A stretch of 60,836 nt of DNA from Bacteroidaceae bacterium (GCA_017509605.1 JAFWPH010000029.1:1-60836); one strand, 5' to 3'; shown: positions 43,271 to 52,108, counted from the first letter of the stretch. Program-made: numbers and translations. The notes: generated by a model not told the origin, from the letters alone.

Positions 43271-43384
43271 TCAATAGTTCAGGTATTTCCCATGATTACC
43301 GATGATGATGCCTCTGTAGTTTTGGGGATCTTGCAATTTTCTACCGTTGATGTCCCAATAATCGCTGCTATGGCCTATTTGTTC
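43271..43384 (-). pseudogene. Relic of a secreted protein: C-terminal tail only
   Basis: On the minus strand a short open segment ends in DYWDINGRKLQ...YRGIIIGNHGKYLNY and a stop at 43271. This is the tail found at the ends of the other secreted proteins here. An in-frame TGA at 43385-43387 closes the frame only ~8 codons before the tail and no start is near. It is therefore the last piece of a lost gene, in the spacer between the 694-residue gene and the dipeptidase gene. Confidence 0.72.
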
Positions 43385-43448
43385 TCATATCACGGTTGCA
43401 AAGCCTTTTTGATATTCAGATAATTCCTAAGGGCGTTGTCCTCTGTTA

Positions 43449-44234
43449 CTATATTTTTTTGACGGGGAAAGTGAAGTAGGTGTCGGGAAAAGGTTCGTTT
43501 TCCAGTCTGAAGTGCCACCACTCGGTGGGCATGGCCGTGAAACCATGACGCAACATGGCACGACGCAGGATCATTCGGTTCTGGAACTGCTCTGGAGTGA
43601 TGCTGCGGCCGGCAGGACTCTTGTGGTTGTCGCCTGTGTACTCACCGTTTTCGGGATTGCCACAGAAATCGGGATGACTCTCAGGACCGAACCAGTCGAA
43701 TGTGCCTCCCATGTCGAGTTCTTTTTCCGTAGTCATGTCAAAGAGTGTGAGATCGACGGTTGAACCACGTGTGTGACCGCTCTTTTCAGCGATGTAGTCC
43801 TGTTCGAAGAGCACACTCTTATCAAGGTCGGGATAGAAGTAAGACTTCATGAGGGTGTCGGGGATGTCGGCAGCCCAGCGCACGAAATGATCCACCCCTT
43901 TTTGTGGACGGTAAGCGTCGTAGATCTTCAGCCGGTAGCCTTGTTTGATGACGTCGTCGCTCACAGCGCGCAGGCTGTCGGCTGCTTGTTTGGTGAGGAG
44001 TGCGGTGGGTTCCTCGTAGCCGTCGATGCGCTGGCCTACGAAATTGTATGTGCCGAAATAGCGTATCTCGAGGATGGCGTCGGGCACGACATCCGTCAGC
44101 GTCACGAACTGACTGCTGTCTTCCGTCGGAGGAAGAGCAGGCTTATCGTCGCTTTTATGGATGCAGGAATAGAAGCAGAGGCTGCAGGTAAAAGCAAGGA
44201 CGGCGGTCGTAAACCAAAGTCTTTTCTGTGTCAT
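43449..44234 (-). CDS. D-Ala-D-Ala dipeptidase, VanX/DdpX-like
   Basis: 261 residues with an N-terminal hydrophobic stretch ending in a probable lipobox (CFYSC). The M15D family signature is present: SGHTRGSTVDL with zinc-binding His and Asp, and EWWHF with the catalytic Glu and a zinc His; IYDAYRPQ has the family Arg. It cleaves D-Ala-D-Ala or related wall dipeptides. Without VanH/VanA neighbours it more likely serves wall-peptide recycling than vancomycin resistance. TAATTTTG at 44272-44279 (minus) may be its -7 box. Confidence 0.93.
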   Translation of the reverse strand: MTQKRLWFTTAVLAFTCSLCFYSCIHKSDDKPALPPTEDSSQFVTLTDVVPDAILEIRYFGTYNFVGQRIDGYEEPTALLTKQAADSLRAVSDDVIKQGYRLKIYDAYRPQKGVDHFVRWAADIPDTLMKSYFYPDLDKSVLFEQDYIAEKSGHTRGSTVDLTLFDMTTEKELDMGGTFDWFGPESHPDFCGNPENGEYTGDNHKSPAGRSITPEQFQNRMILRRAMLRHGFTAMPTEWWHFRLENEPFPDTYFTFPVKKI

Positions 44235-44396
44235 TGTTGATTGATTTAGAGGGTTCCCGAATTGCTGTTTACAAAATTAGAAAAAAAAGAGAAGAAACCA
44301 GCTGGTAGAATGAATAATCTGACTCTCTGTTGCAGAAAAACGCCTCTTTGTTGTGAGATTAAACTGTAGCCATTATGTTTTCCGCCAGAAATAGAG

Positions 44397-44404
44397 TATT
44401 TTTG
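44397..44404 (+). promoter_or_regulatory. -7 box before the acidic-linker protein
   Basis: TATTTTTG matches TAnnTTTG, 26 bases before the ATG. Confidence 0.45.
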
Positions 44405-44429
44405 CAATATGTATTGATAGTCCACAATT

Positions 44430-45965
44430 ATGGCAAAGAACAACAAAAAGAAACAGAACCAATCGCTGCAGGCTCTTTCGCCTAAAAAATACCTCAAGCA
44501 GAGAGCGAGATCGCTTCAAATCGGTAAATGTTATCTCAATGACAGTATTAAAACAGTCGGAGAAGGAAATATCATAGTCACCAGAAAACGTGGGGAGAAC
44601 TTTTGCGTGGCTTTCTTTTTGGTTGATGCATATTGTCTAGGCATAAAAGATTCTTTCTTCAATGTCCTTGTCAGTAAAGAGGAACTGATGGATAAGGTAG
44701 AAGGTTACGGCTTGACAGAATGCACTTACGAGGAGGCTCACAACTGGATCTACGGCGCCATCGTTTTCGCTGCTGAAGCGGGTATCAAGCCACATAAGTC
44801 TTTCAACATCACGCAATACATGCTTGAGGAGGACGATGACAATGTGCCGCTGATTGAATATGAGTTTGGAAAAGACGGAAAGCATTTGTTGGTTGCACAT
44901 AGCCAACAGGAAGCGAATCTCTATTTGCCGCTTCTTGAAAGGACATTGGGCAAGGGCAACTATGATTATATCATCAACGATGACGACGATGAAGATGACT
45001 ATGATGATTATTATGAAGATAGTGACGACTTCGATGAAGAAGATGATGACGAAGATGAAGAATCCCCCATCGATTTTGAGACATTAGCAGAGATGGTAAG
45101 GAAATTCAAGGACAGTCCGTTGCTCAAAGACTATGGGCCAAAAGTGGTGTACTCCTATAAGCATCCCGTCTATCCTGAGACTTTGAATTTGAATCACCCT
45201 TGGCTCCAAGTGGAACTGGAAAAGACAGAGAACGCTCAGTTCCTGAAAAAGAATCTAATAAACCGCATCTTGTCATTGCCTCATGATGAACTGAGGGAGG
45301 ACTTAGAGCAGATGATCCTCTATCATATAGGCCAGACCTATGAGACGATACCGTATGATTATGGTGACGGATTTTACAATGGTTCCCTGAGTAATTCGCT
45401 GATTCTGCTTGGTGAGGTCGGAAATGAGACGACAAGCCTTGATGTGATGCTTGAAGTGATGAGACAGTCAAACAGTTTCTTTGATTATCATTTCTGTGAC
45501 AGTACAAGTGAAATACTCCTCCCTGCATTATTTAAACTCGGACAACACCAACTCGACCGTCTGATGGCGTATGAAAAAGAAGTGGGACTGACTTCGTATG
45601 CTAAATGTTATGTTTTTGCTGCCATTGTTCAAATTGCACATCGACAGCCAGAACGCCGTAATGAAGTATTGGAATGGTTTCGCCAAATGCTCCACTTTGC
45701 AACTGAACATGCAGGGGACGCCAAGGCTTTCGATTGTGAACTTGCTGGGCTTCTGGTGTGTGAGGTCGTAAATATGGGGGCGGTGGAACTTCTGCCAGAA
45801 CTGAAATCACTCTTTGATACAGGGTATGTGGATGAAGGGATTTGTGGTTCATACGAAAGCATTGTCCATGACATGAACAATCCGTCCCTTAGAATTAACG
45901 ACGATTGCATCCTTGATATTCATGAACTCTATATGCACCTCAAACAGTTTTCAAACCTTGAGTAA
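44430..45965 (+). CDS. Two-domain protein with acidic linker, second part DUF1186-like
   Basis: 511 residues, cytoplasmic. Residues ~15-170 form a domain seen in other Bacteroidetes proteins (SPKKYLKQRARSLQIGKCYL, AFFLVDAYCLGIKDSFF, AHNWIYGAIVFAAEAGIKPHKSF). Residues ~185-225 are an almost pure Asp/Glu linker with a few Tyr. Residues ~230-511 are helical repeats (LEQMILYHIGQTYETIP, EILLPALFKLGQHQLDRLM, CYVFAAIVQIAHRQPE) resembling DUF1186/HEAT-type proteins. No catalytic motif is seen. The DNA is more AT-rich than the V-ATPase region. Forty bases later comes a small basic protein gene. Confidence 0.68.
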   Translation: MAKNNKKKQNQSLQALSPKKYLKQRARSLQIGKCYLNDSIKTVGEGNIIVTRKRGENFCVAFFLVDAYCLGIKDSFFNVLVSKEELMDKVEGYGLTECTYEEAHNWIYGAIVFAAEAGIKPHKSFNITQYMLEEDDDNVPLIEYEFGKDGKHLLVAHSQQEANLYLPLLERTLGKGNYDYIINDDDDEDDYDDYYEDSDDFDEEDDDEDEESPIDFETLAEMVRKFKDSPLLKDYGPKVVYSYKHPVYPETLNLNHPWLQVELEKTENAQFLKKNLINRILSLPHDELREDLEQMILYHIGQTYETIPYDYGDGFYNGSLSNSLILLGEVGNETTSLDVMLEVMRQSNSFFDYHFCDSTSEILLPALFKLGQHQLDRLMAYEKEVGLTSYAKCYVFAAIVQIAHRQPERRNEVLEWFRQMLHFATEHAGDAKAFDCELAGLLVCEVVNMGAVELLPELKSLFDTGYVDEGICGSYESIVHDMNNPSLRINDDCILDIHELYMHLKQFSNLE

Positions 45966-46004
45966 AGAAATCCATGCAACAGGAGGGGACTCTTTCAATC
46001 GGCA

Positions 46005-46196
46005 ATGGAAAAAAGAAAACGTAAAACAGTTAAGATCACCACGATGGACGCCATCAAGGCCATGAGGCGTGGCGGGCGTGAGGCTGAGCAGGAACTGCTC
46101 GGTCCTGGCTTCCATTCACGCAGCAAAATCCACAAGTCGAAGAAGACTTATACTCGAAAGGCAAAGCATAAACAAGACGAGAAACAAGACGTTTGA
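46005..46196 (+). CDS. Small basic protein (63 aa)
   Basis: 63 residues, very Lys/Arg-rich (MEKRKRKTVKITTMDAIKAM, GFHSRSKIHKSKKTYTRK). It resembles short conserved proteins of Prevotella/Bacteroides with the same 'VKITT.DAIKAMR' start. Its charge suggests nucleic-acid binding; its function is unknown. It may be co-transcribed with the acidic-linker protein upstream, an acidic/basic pair. Confidence 0.65.
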   Translation: MEKRKRKTVKITTMDAIKAMRRGGREAEQELLGPGFHSRSKIHKSKKTYTRKAKHKQDEKQDV

Positions 46197-46346
46197 GGCG
46201 TGAAATCCATCGTACAGCCATTGTTGGAAAGCCTGCGACACACTCATGAACTTGTTATCATTGCCTGGTTAGGACGGCAAACAATTGTTGTCGGGGAATT
46301 ATTGTAGGTACAAGTGGTGGACATCTGTAAAATAGTCCATTGTTTG
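46197..46346. other. Gene-free spacer
   Basis: First part of the 334-base gap before the WG-repeat gene. No gene or clear terminator recognised. Confidence 0.4.
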
Positions 46347-46379
46347 TTTGGTTTCTTGTTGAGAATGTGATTATCTTTG
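46347..46379 (+). promoter_or_regulatory. Promoter of the WG-repeat gene
   Basis: TTTG (46347-46350), 21 bases, TATCTTTG (46372-46379). The leader to the ATG at 46531 would be ~145 bases. Confidence 0.7.
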
Positions 46380-46530
46380 CCTCGTCGTTGAGGGTTGTAT
46401 GTTTTCCGCAACCCCAAAGACGCGACTGCTCAGATAGAAAGTTGATATATACCTGAAGTTACGTAATCTCAGTTAATGCTATGAAAATGATAATATTAAT
46501 CTTATTCATAACTAAATAAAAGTCAAGGAC

Positions 46531-47685
46531 ATGGATACAAACAGATTGTCAAAGATTCGATACAAGCTCATGCTTCTGAGGCTTCGTGCCTTTGTGAGGG
46601 AGTGGTTCCTGGTAGGTATCATCATGGCCGTTCTCGTTGTCGGTTTATTCCAACTGGGACGGTGGGCTATCTATTACGGAAAGTATGCTTACCATGCTTT
46701 CATTATGGACGACCTCTACGATACGTATAACGACTCGTACAGGCTCAACGATAACTACCGCTTTTACGAGAACGGTGCCCACGGGTATATCCGTGATGAT
46801 AAGAGCGGGAAGAAAGTGCTGAAAGACGTGGCTTGGATTGTGGATAGCGACGACAACGACTCTCTGATGTGCTTTGCGAGCAAGGGATACAGAGGCTTTT
46901 TCAACAAGAACAATGGAAAGGTTGAGATTCCAGCCGACAGATACAAGAAAGCGTGGGTCTTTTCAGAAGGTCTTGCCGCCGTGATGGACGAGGACAGCAC
47001 GATTCGTTTCATTAACACGTCGGGTGACGTGGTCATTGACAGGGGGCTCAAGTTTGCTTCTTTTTGTGAAGGTCACCCTCTCGTTTACCATGGAGGCTAT
47101 TGTGCCATGGCTGACCCTGCTCGTGGTTGGGGGCTTATCGACCATCAGGGACGATGGTGTGTTGAGGCACAGTATGAAGATATCAGAAACACAGACAAGG
47201 GTTTCTGGATTGTTTGGAAAGATGGTCGAAAAGGACTGATGAACGACAGCCTGCGCTTGGTGCTGGAGCCAGTCTTTATAGATGTGTTGGTCAACAACTA
47301 TGGCTTGGAGGTACTTAGAGAAGACTATACTCGCCAGTTGTTCGACTTCAACGGCACAATCATTCACGATTTCACCTATACGAGGTTGGATGACCTTGTC
47401 TATAAGACAGGAAGTGAAGATGAGGACCAATATGAGTGTACGTGGGAGTTGTCGCCCTACAAGGCATATTACACCACCTATGGTACGGACATGGTGAATA
47501 GAGCTGGTCTCTTGGGACCCGACGGAAGGCCTGTGACACCGCCCCTGTACCACGAGATTAAGGCTGTCAATGCCCAGTGCTTCAGGTGTTTCTATGGCTA
47601 TGACTATGATGGTGAGGGACTGTCGGTGTTGATTAACAGCAAAGGACAGGTCATCAAATCGTATGATGTCAGTAGAACGCAGTGA
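46531..47685 (+). CDS. WG-repeat membrane-anchored protein
   Basis: 384 residues. One N-terminal membrane helix (FLVGIIMAVLVVGLFQLG, ~residues 27-45), then an outer domain of WG/KWG-type beta repeats: KGYRGFFNKNNGKVEIP, FSEGLAAVMDEDSTIRFINTSGDVVI, RGWGLIDHQGRWCVEAQYEDI and RKGLMNDSLRLVLEPVF. WG repeats often mediate protein contacts or cell-surface roles; the function here is unknown. Confidence 0.82.
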   Translation: MDTNRLSKIRYKLMLLRLRAFVREWFLVGIIMAVLVVGLFQLGRWAIYYGKYAYHAFIMDDLYDTYNDSYRLNDNYRFYENGAHGYIRDDKSGKKVLKDVAWIVDSDDNDSLMCFASKGYRGFFNKNNGKVEIPADRYKKAWVFSEGLAAVMDEDSTIRFINTSGDVVIDRGLKFASFCEGHPLVYHGGYCAMADPARGWGLIDHQGRWCVEAQYEDIRNTDKGFWIVWKDGRKGLMNDSLRLVLEPVFIDVLVNNYGLEVLREDYTRQLFDFNGTIIHDFTYTRLDDLVYKTGSEDEDQYECTWELSPYKAYYTTYGTDMVNRAGLLGPDGRPVTPPLYHEIKAVNAQCFRCFYGYDYDGEGLSVLINSKGQVIKSYDVSRTQ

Positions 47686-47845
47686 GAAACCGGCGACAGG
47701 CTACGGAAACTTCAACCAAAGAGCCCATGAACATCCGGGCATGAGAAAATCGGTCTTTGACATTTAGCAACATCAAGCAGCAAGAGGAAAATGACTTGTA
47801 CACAGAACTGACGCAACTTTCATCCAAAGTTTGCATACTATATGT

Positions 47846-47867
47846 CCAGCCATTTCAGAATGGCTGG
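47846..47867. repeat. Perfect hairpin in the FISUMP leader
   Basis: CCAGCCATT pairs with AATGGCTGG around TCAG. No T run follows, so it is a leader structure or weak terminator. Its stem shares CCAGCCAT with the hairpin at 39559. Confidence 0.45.
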
Positions 47868-47920
47868 AACCCATTAAAGCTAAACAATAAGTTAGAGAAC
47901 CCTTTAATCATGCAAGTAAT

Positions 47921-48784
47921 ATGAAATACACCAACAAACAAAAACACTCAGAAGAAGTCGAGAATTCCAGGGAAGACACGCGGAAAAAGGAGCGTTCACC
48001 ACGACTTGGCAATTCGCCAGAAGGCGTTGAGGCTGTTGATCTCGGTATGCCTTCAGGTACGAAATGGGCCTCTTGCAATGTCGGTGCCACCAAACCCGAG
48101 GAGTGTGGAGGTTACTACGCGTGGGGCGAAACGGAGGAGAAAGTAAACTATACCGACGTGACATATCTTTATTCCAGAGGTGAAGACATAGATTTGGATG
48201 GTGAGTATGAGGAGAAAGAGCGTTACAAGTACCTTGGACCAGACATCAGCGGAACACAGTACGATGTCGCTCATGTGAAATGGGGTGGTGATTGGCGGAT
48301 GCCGACAATGCAACAGTTCAAAGAATTGTTAGCCAACTGCACAAGTCAATGGACAAGCCTCAACGGCAAGATTGGCTGCAAGTTCATCAGCAAGATCAAT
48401 GGTAGCAGCATCTTCTTTCCCGCTTACAGATACCTTTGGGGCAGTGAGTGGCAGGAGTTGAGGTTTGAGCAGATTATGAAGTTCTTGAGCGCAAATGGAA
48501 TCAAAGGTACTCTCATCGATGATTATTACAGATTCAATGGCCCAAATGGTGTCATCTGTCTGCCAATGACTGGGCGTTGCTGGGGAGGCAAATATAACAA
48601 TCACGCGTCCAGCGATAATCATCAAAGGAACAGTAAACACACCGTCGGCTTTTACTGGTCATCCACGCAGAACCCGTCATATGATGATTACGCCTACGAC
48701 CTCCGATTCCACTCGGGCTACTCTGGTTGGGAAGGCAACTACCGCAGTTTCGGTCAATGTGTCCGACCAGTCATCACATTATAA
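47921..48784 (+). CDS. FISUMP-domain protein 1
   Basis: 287 residues. No signal peptide is seen: the start is polar. From ~residue 38 comes the Fibrobacter succinogenes major paralogous (FISUMP) domain: AVDLGMPSGTKWASCNVGATKPEECGGYYAWGET, YDVAHVKWGGDWRMPTMQQFKEL, GFYWSSTQN and GQCVRPVITL. An extra ~40 residues stand in the middle compared with the second paralog. Related domains are lectin-like (C-type-lectin-fold). It belongs to a small tandem family with the gene at 48990. Confidence 0.82.
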   Translation: MKYTNKQKHSEEVENSREDTRKKERSPRLGNSPEGVEAVDLGMPSGTKWASCNVGATKPEECGGYYAWGETEEKVNYTDVTYLYSRGEDIDLDGEYEEKERYKYLGPDISGTQYDVAHVKWGGDWRMPTMQQFKELLANCTSQWTSLNGKIGCKFISKINGSSIFFPAYRYLWGSEWQELRFEQIMKFLSANGIKGTLIDDYYRFNGPNGVICLPMTGRCWGGKYNNHASSDNHQRNSKHTVGFYWSSTQNPSYDDYAYDLRFHSGYSGWEGNYRSFGQCVRPVITL

Positions 48785-48856
48785 AAAAAACAGATTCTTC
48801 TAATAACAACAATAGCTTTGCACCCGACACGAATCAGGGTTATAGATATAGATATT

Positions 48857-48952
48857 ATGGAAATAACTCTCGAGTTCCACAACGGCTACATCGCGGCAAT
48901 CAGCCACAGCCGTTATCTGGGCTTCTCTATCCGTCCCGTTTTTGTGGGCTAA
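48857..48952 (+). pseudogene. Truncated FISUMP copy between the two paralogs
   Basis: A 31-codon frame ends in ITLEFHNGYI...HSRYLGFSIRPVFVG. This is the terminal strand pair of the FISUMP domain (compare GQCVRPVITL and GQCVRPVYVK in the neighbours). The frame may be read a few codons further upstream but no other domain part remains. It is the 3' relic of a third tandem copy. Confidence 0.68.
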
Positions 48953-48989
48953 ACTACAATTATAAGATAACAAAAAAAGCACTTGAACT

Positions 48990-49808
48990 ATGAAATGTAT
49001 CAATGAGCAATGTCAACGAGAGATTGGCGATGCGCTGTTCTGCCCCTACTGTGGCACGAAACAAGAGAAACCATCCAAGATGCACTGCGTTTTTTGCGGT
49101 GCTGAGCTGGGCGAAGACTTCGTCTTCTGCAGCAACTGCGGCAACAAGTCAGTCTTTGTGTTGCTGAAGGAAATGATAGGAAAAGAGGTGAAGGGTATCA
49201 AGACTGAGTTGCCAAGAAGCAACCCATCGCTCGACCTGGGCAATGCTCCAGAAGGAGTAAAAGCTGTAGATCTAAACCTGCCCTCAGGCACGCTTTGGGC
49301 CTCTGCGAATGTCGGCGCAACCCGTCCAGAAGAGAGAGGCGGCTATTACGCTTGGGGCGAGACCGAGGAGAAGACAGAGTACTCATGGAAAACCTATATC
49401 CATTGTGATGGCTCTTATGACACTTGTCATGACATCGGCAAAAGCATCAGTGGCACGGAGTACGATGTGGCTCACGTGAAATGGGGTGGCAACTGGCAGA
49501 TGCCGGTAAAAGAGCAAATCAAGGAACTGTTGGATGTCTGCGCACATGCATGGGCAATTGTAAACGGCGTAGGAGGTTCTAAGTTTATCGGCCCTAACGG
49601 CAACAGCATTTTCTTACCGACGACAGGATTCCGCTGGCACGAGAGTTATCGTCTTAAGGACATGTACGGTAACTATTGGTATTCATGGAAGCCACATGAT
49701 AACGTCCACTACCTCAGCTTCAAAAACGACTACAAACCATACATTAGTGATTCCCATAGTTGTGTTCCGTTTTATGGTCAATGCGTCCGTCCCGTTTATG
49801 TGAAATGA
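48990..49808 (+). CDS. Zinc-ribbon FISUMP-domain protein 2
   Basis: 272 residues. Two zinc ribbons open it: CINEQCQREIGDALFCPYC and CVFCGAELGEDFVFCSNC. A short linker leads to the FISUMP domain (AVDLNLPSGTLWASANVGAT, GGYYAWGETEE, YDVAHVKWGGNWQMPV, GQCVRPVYVK). The cytoplasmic-type zinc ribbons and lack of signal peptide suggest an intracellular protein, unusual for a domain family often found on secreted proteins. Confidence 0.82.
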   Translation: MKCINEQCQREIGDALFCPYCGTKQEKPSKMHCVFCGAELGEDFVFCSNCGNKSVFVLLKEMIGKEVKGIKTELPRSNPSLDLGNAPEGVKAVDLNLPSGTLWASANVGATRPEERGGYYAWGETEEKTEYSWKTYIHCDGSYDTCHDIGKSISGTEYDVAHVKWGGNWQMPVKEQIKELLDVCAHAWAIVNGVGGSKFIGPNGNSIFLPTTGFRWHESYRLKDMYGNYWYSWKPHDNVHYLSFKNDYKPYISDSHSCVPFYGQCVRPVYVK

Positions 49809-49891
49809 GTTTCCTCGAAAGATGGATTGTATAACTGTAGTTCTCCCAGTCAATCACATATTTTTGTAAAACCCCTAAAACATACAAAACG

Positions 49892-50686
49892 ATGAAAACA
49901 ACGAATATGGTTAGCTTTTTTCTTGGTTGCCTCTTCTGTTGTGTCGTTGCTTTGACACTCATGAACTGCCAAATGAATCCTGGAACTGCCTCTCAGGCAC
50001 TTGTCACAGAAAAGCAGGAGTGCCTGCTGAAACACTTCGTACACATGACGGAAGAGGCTTATCCCATGACTGTGGCCATCGATGTCCCTGAGTCAGGCAT
50101 GCAACCCCTTGTGGACAGTGTCGCACTCTTTTTGAATGAGGCGCTGTATGCTTTCTTCGACAATGGCGAGAACCGTGTACCTTTCGAGAAAGTGTTCACA
50201 AAGGATGTCAAACAGTTGTTGGAGCATTACAGGTCTGCATACAGTCCTTTTATCCTTTCTGACAGCACTGAGGAACATGATTTCTCCTCGGATTGCCTTG
50301 AGGTGAACTTGGTGTCGCAGACTGACCGTTACGTGACTTTCCAAGTCAACTCCGTTTTCTACGGAGAAGGTGTGGAAATCGCTTCCGAATGGGTCACCTT
50401 TGCCAAGAGCGATGGACATCGCCTGAGAGAGGTTATCAGCGAATATGACATGTTGCGTTTTTACCGAGAGCATCCAGAACAAAGGTGTGATGACATCTGG
50501 GAGAATCTTCTCAATCATTGCTACGAAGATGATAGCTTGTATGATATCGTATGCTCGGTGGGATTGCTGGATGATTCACTCGCCCACCAGTATGTCTATG
50601 CTGCTGGCATTTTCGAGGATGTCAAATACCCGCTCAATTCCATAGCTCCCTATCTCTCCAAAGAGGCTCAGGAACTGATTCGCTAA
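49892..50686 (+). CDS. Lipoprotein with DUF3298-like domain
   Basis: 264 residues with a lipobox (TLMNC). The body fits the DUF3298/RsiV-like envelope domain: a helical N-terminal part, then YVTFQVNSVFYGEGVEIASEWVTFAK and a C-terminal helical region. Family resemblance is moderate. Single gene followed by a terminator; it may bind a ligand in the envelope. Confidence 0.65.
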   Translation: MKTTNMVSFFLGCLFCCVVALTLMNCQMNPGTASQALVTEKQECLLKHFVHMTEEAYPMTVAIDVPESGMQPLVDSVALFLNEALYAFFDNGENRVPFEKVFTKDVKQLLEHYRSAYSPFILSDSTEEHDFSSDCLEVNLVSQTDRYVTFQVNSVFYGEGVEIASEWVTFAKSDGHRLREVISEYDMLRFYREHPEQRCDDIWENLLNHCYEDDSLYDIVCSVGLLDDSLAHQYVYAAGIFEDVKYPLNSIAPYLSKEAQELIR

Positions 50687-50725
50687 TAGAACGGCTGATT
50701 TGGCATTTGCTTGTCTGAAAAGAAG

Positions 50726-50763
50726 AAAAATCCGTGTAACTCATTGAGATACACGGATTTTTT
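50726..50763. terminator. Bidirectional terminator
   Basis: AAAAATCCGTGTA (50726-50738) pairs with TACACGGATTTTT (50750-50762), followed by T residues and preceded by A residues. Confidence 0.85.
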
Positions 50764-50781
50764 TCTTTGTTTGCTGTCTGT

Positions 50782-50952
50782 TTACAGAGGCATGTTTGGC
50801 TTCATGACATCGTGACACTTCACCGTGTGCTGCTTGGAGAGTGAGTAAGGCGCTGTGGCGCGGATGTCCTCCACGTTGGCTCCAAATGCGATTATGTATT
50901 TGCCTGCTGCAGTCTCCCACGATTGGGTTGCCTCGTTGTAGGATGCGTCCAT
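50782..50952 (-). pseudogene. Relic of the C-terminal end of a GH3 beta-glucosidase
   Basis: A 56-codon minus-strand frame (ATG at 50952) encodes SWETAAGKYIIAFGAN, VEDIRATAPYSL and ends in KPNMPL. This is the last part of the fibronectin-III-like domain of family 3 glycoside hydrolases (usually W...AGKY...G.S..DIR...). The catalytic domains are missing. It begins just after, and in the same frame as, the stop codon of the serine hydrolase gene. It is a gene remnant, perhaps still readable as a tail. Confidence 0.72.
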
Positions 50953-50958
50953 AGCATA

Positions 50959-52029
50959 TTAGAGTACAGGGAGCAGATATTCCCAGATGAGGTCGATGTA
51001 GGGTTGGTAGAGTGACGATGAGGTGGTCAGCACGAGGACGGCGTCGCGTTCAGGGAACACGATGATGTATTGTCCTGCGTAACCGTCAGCGCGGAAAGCG
51101 TTGTGACGGCATATCCACATCTGGTATCCATAGCCTTGCACCCATTCGTTGTTGTCTTTGTTGAGTCCAGCTTTCTCGAGGTCCTCGAAGCGGGTACCGG
51201 AAGGTGCGGAGGGAACTTGGTAGCTTGACATCTCCTTCAGCCATTCTGCGGGTACTATTTGATTCCCGTTCCATTCGCCTTTCTGCAGGAACAGTTGTCC
51301 CAGTTTGGCCATGTCCTCGGTTTTAATGTTCAATCCCCATCCGCCGCAGTTGATGCCTTGTGGGCTCTCGTCCCAAGTCGGACGGTCAATATGCAATGGC
51401 TGGAAAAGTCGTGTGTCGAGATAGTCGATGAGTTTCTCTCCTGTCACTTCCTGCAGGATGGCTGACAGCATGTAGGTTCCGACGGAGTTATAGAGGTAAT
51501 ACTCACCGGGTTTGTGCACTACGGGCCAAGCAAGGAAACTCTGTACCCAATCGACAGAGTCTATTCTTGAGCTGTTGGGTTCGGTGTCGTGTCCGCAGGT
51601 CATGGTCAGCAGGTCGCGTACGGTCATGGCCTTCAGGTTGTCGCTTTGCTCGGCCGGCAGTTTGTCGGGGAAGAACTTCACAACGGGGTCTGTAAGGTTG
51701 AGTTTTCCCTCATTGATAGCGAGGCCTACAGCTACGGCGGTGAAAGTCTTGCTGACCGAGAACATGGGGTGTGGCGTCTCGGCTGTCTGCCCGTTGAACC
51801 AATTCTGGTACACCACTTCACCGTGTTTCAGGATCATGATGCTGTGAAGTGTGATGGAGTCGGGCGCTACGGGACGTGTCTGTGTGGCATGGACGAAAGA
51901 ATCGACGGCTGTAATCACTTCGGGTGTGGCTTCTTTTCTTGGTAGGTCGGTGATGAGCTTTTTCTCTTGCTTGCAGCCTGGCAACAACAGCAGTGTTGCC
52001 AATGCAGATAGGAATAACAGTTTCTTCAT
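50959..52029 (-). CDS. Serine hydrolase, beta-lactamase class C-like lipoprotein
   Basis: About 356 residues from ATG 52029 (MKKLLFLSALATLLLLPGC), which gives a lipobox; the longer frame to 52107 is rejected. FSVSKTF carries the SxxK nucleophile; YNSVGTY stands where the second motif (YxN) is expected. Such proteins act as esterases or D-Ala peptidases more often than as beta-lactamases. It has a consensus promoter at 52077-52108. Confidence 0.88.
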   Translation of the reverse strand: MKKLLFLSALATLLLLPGCKQEKKLITDLPRKEATPEVITAVDSFVHATQTRPVAPDSITLHSIMILKHGEVVYQNWFNGQTAETPHPMFSVSKTFTAVAVGLAINEGKLNLTDPVVKFFPDKLPAEQSDNLKAMTVRDLLTMTCGHDTEPNSSRIDSVDWVQSFLAWPVVHKPGEYYLYNSVGTYMLSAILQEVTGEKLIDYLDTRLFQPLHIDRPTWDESPQGINCGGWGLNIKTEDMAKLGQLFLQKGEWNGNQIVPAEWLKEMSSYQVPSAPSGTRFEDLEKAGLNKDNNEWVQGYGYQMWICRHNAFRADGYAGQYIIVFPERDAVLVLTTSSSLYQPYIDLIWEYLLPVL

Positions 52030-52076
52030 AATAATAGGGTAGGGTTGAATGTGATTGGTTGATAATAGAATACTTA

Positions 52077-52108
52077 CAAAGGTAGATTTTTTCCGTGTTA
52101 CAACCAAA
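52077..52108 (-). promoter_or_regulatory. Promoter of the serine hydrolase gene
   Basis: On the minus strand TTTG (52105-52108), 20 bases, TACCTTTG (52077-52084): full consensus. Confidence 0.75.

Noticed and set aside
43449..44234. Vancomycin-resistance gene
   Set aside because: The dipeptidase is VanX-like but has no VanH, VanA or two-component neighbours; wall recycling is more likely.
50959..52029. Antibiotic beta-lactamase
   Set aside because: The YxN motif is altered and the sequence resembles the broad esterase/peptidase group of this fold.
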